DNA from: JAHFQJ01 sp046050125
GTDB taxonomy: Bacteria; Pseudomonadota; Gammaproteobacteria; Burkholderiales; Burkholderiaceae
Direction of reading: 5' to 3'
Assembly (NCBI GenBank): GCA_046050125.1
Contig: JBJOQB010000166.1
Span: 1-6,344 of the forward strand
Length of the DNA: 6,344 nt
The translations under genes and the position numbers were made by a program. The notes below the pieces were generated by a model that was not told where the DNA came from, did not search any database, and saw only the letters and a list, made by a program, of their open reading frames with translations. Numbering within the stretch: the stretch's first letter is position 1; each line of letters begins with the position of its first letter. Below, piece by piece: positions 6,020-6,344 of the stretch.

Positions 6020-6344
6020 ATGTCAAGATATATAAACCCATTCACAGACTTTGGATTTAAAAGGCTATTTGGAGAAGACAACACAAAAATCTACCTAATA
6101 GACTTTCTAAATAGCGTACTTGAAGGGCATATACCCCAAATTACAGAAATCCAGCACAGAAGAACAGAAATGTTAGGAAGGCATGACACAGATAGAAACT
6201 CCGTATTTGATTTATACTGCACGACCCAAAATGGCGAAAGAATTATAATTGAATTACAAAAAGTAGAGCAAAAGTACTTTAAAGACAGAAGCCTATACTA
6301 TTCAACATTTGCAGTACAAGAGCAAAACCAAAAGGGAAAAATAG
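6020..6344 (+). CDS. Rpn family PD-(D/E)XK nuclease / putative transposase, 5' part (C-terminus beyond window)
   Basis: The frame is open from ATG at 6020 for 108 codons to the window edge; family members are usually about 290-310 residues, so about one third is seen. The start has AGGA (6007-6010) 9 bases upstream and begins directly with the family signature INPFTDFGFKRLFG (residues 5-18). LIDFLNSVL (26-34) and the basic stretch leading to LGRHDTDRNSVFD (52-64) follow. The likely catalytic Asp64 precedes Glu78 in IIIELQK (75-81), with Gln-Lys in place of classical ExK. FKDRSLYYSTFAVQEQ (87-102) is also typical. Proteins of this group are DNA endonucleases linked to RecA-independent recombination (E. 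coli RpnA-E); that role is inferred here. It is a different subfamily from the left-hand nuclease, with little identity outside the motifs. Whether the gene is intact beyond the edge cannot be told. Confidence 0.9.
   Translation, partial: MSRYINPFTDFGFKRLFGEDNTKIYLIDFLNSVLEGHIPQITEIQHRRTEMLGRHDTDRNSVFDLYCTTQNGERIIIELQKVEQKYFKDRSLYYSTFAVQEQNQKGKI

Noticed and set aside
5899..6084. Minus-strand open frame of 61 codons
   Set aside because: It overlaps the start of the right nuclease antisense; its first residues are simply the complement of the conserved opening, and the rest is AT-rich noise.
1..6344. Composite transposon bounded by the two Rpn-type genes
   Set aside because: No terminal inverted repeats or target duplications are visible, the two genes are not copies of one another, and both run out of the window.

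Overview
The window is AT-rich bacterial DNA with two compact, conserved housekeeping genes (rnhB for ribonuclease HII, acnA for aconitase A), two small or uncharacterised genes, and a putative PD-(D/E)XK nuclease gene of the Rpn / 'PDDEXK nuclease family transposase' type running off each end. Strong AT bias, AT-rich spacers of several hundred bases and more than one Rpn-type gene are common in host-associated or intracellular Proteobacteria (Rickettsiales-like or similar). This is only a lean. Nothing in the window fixes the taxon, and Bacteroidota also carry proteins very like the left-hand nuclease.

Layout from left to right: (1) 1-560, minus strand, the first 186 codons of an Rpn-type nuclease whose C-terminus lies outside the window. 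(2) 561-966, an AT-rich spacer holding a short open tail (596-718, minus) that may be a gene relic or mini-ORF, small hairpins, and a probable promoter for the next gene. (3) 967-1227, plus, an 86-residue protein with two CxxC pairs. (4) 1245-1832, minus, complete rnhB, tail to tail with gene 3. (5) 1833-2005, a divergent spacer with a good rnhB promoter. (6) 2006-2818, plus, a 270-residue two-part protein of unknown function whose C-terminal half recalls the DUF1842 family. (7) 2819-2975, a convergent spacer with a terminator hairpin and a separate perfect palindrome. (8) 2976-5678, minus, complete acnA. (9) 5679-6019, a divergent regulatory spacer. (10) 6020-6344, plus, the first 108 codons of a second, different Rpn-type nuclease.

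The genes do not form one operon, since strand changes at nearly every boundary. Aconitase belongs to the TCA cycle and RNase HII to removal of ribonucleotides from DNA, with no evident functional link between them. The two nuclease genes point outward and bracket the housekeeping block. The left one has a strikingly different codon choice (ATA for most isoleucines), which suggests acquisition. The points most worth following are the paired Rpn-type genes, a 10-base T tract lying exactly in the spacer of the likely acnA promoter, the uncharacterised two-part protein at 2006-2818, and the GC-richer palindrome at 2928-2947. I found no rRNA, tRNA, CRISPR array or complete insertion sequence.
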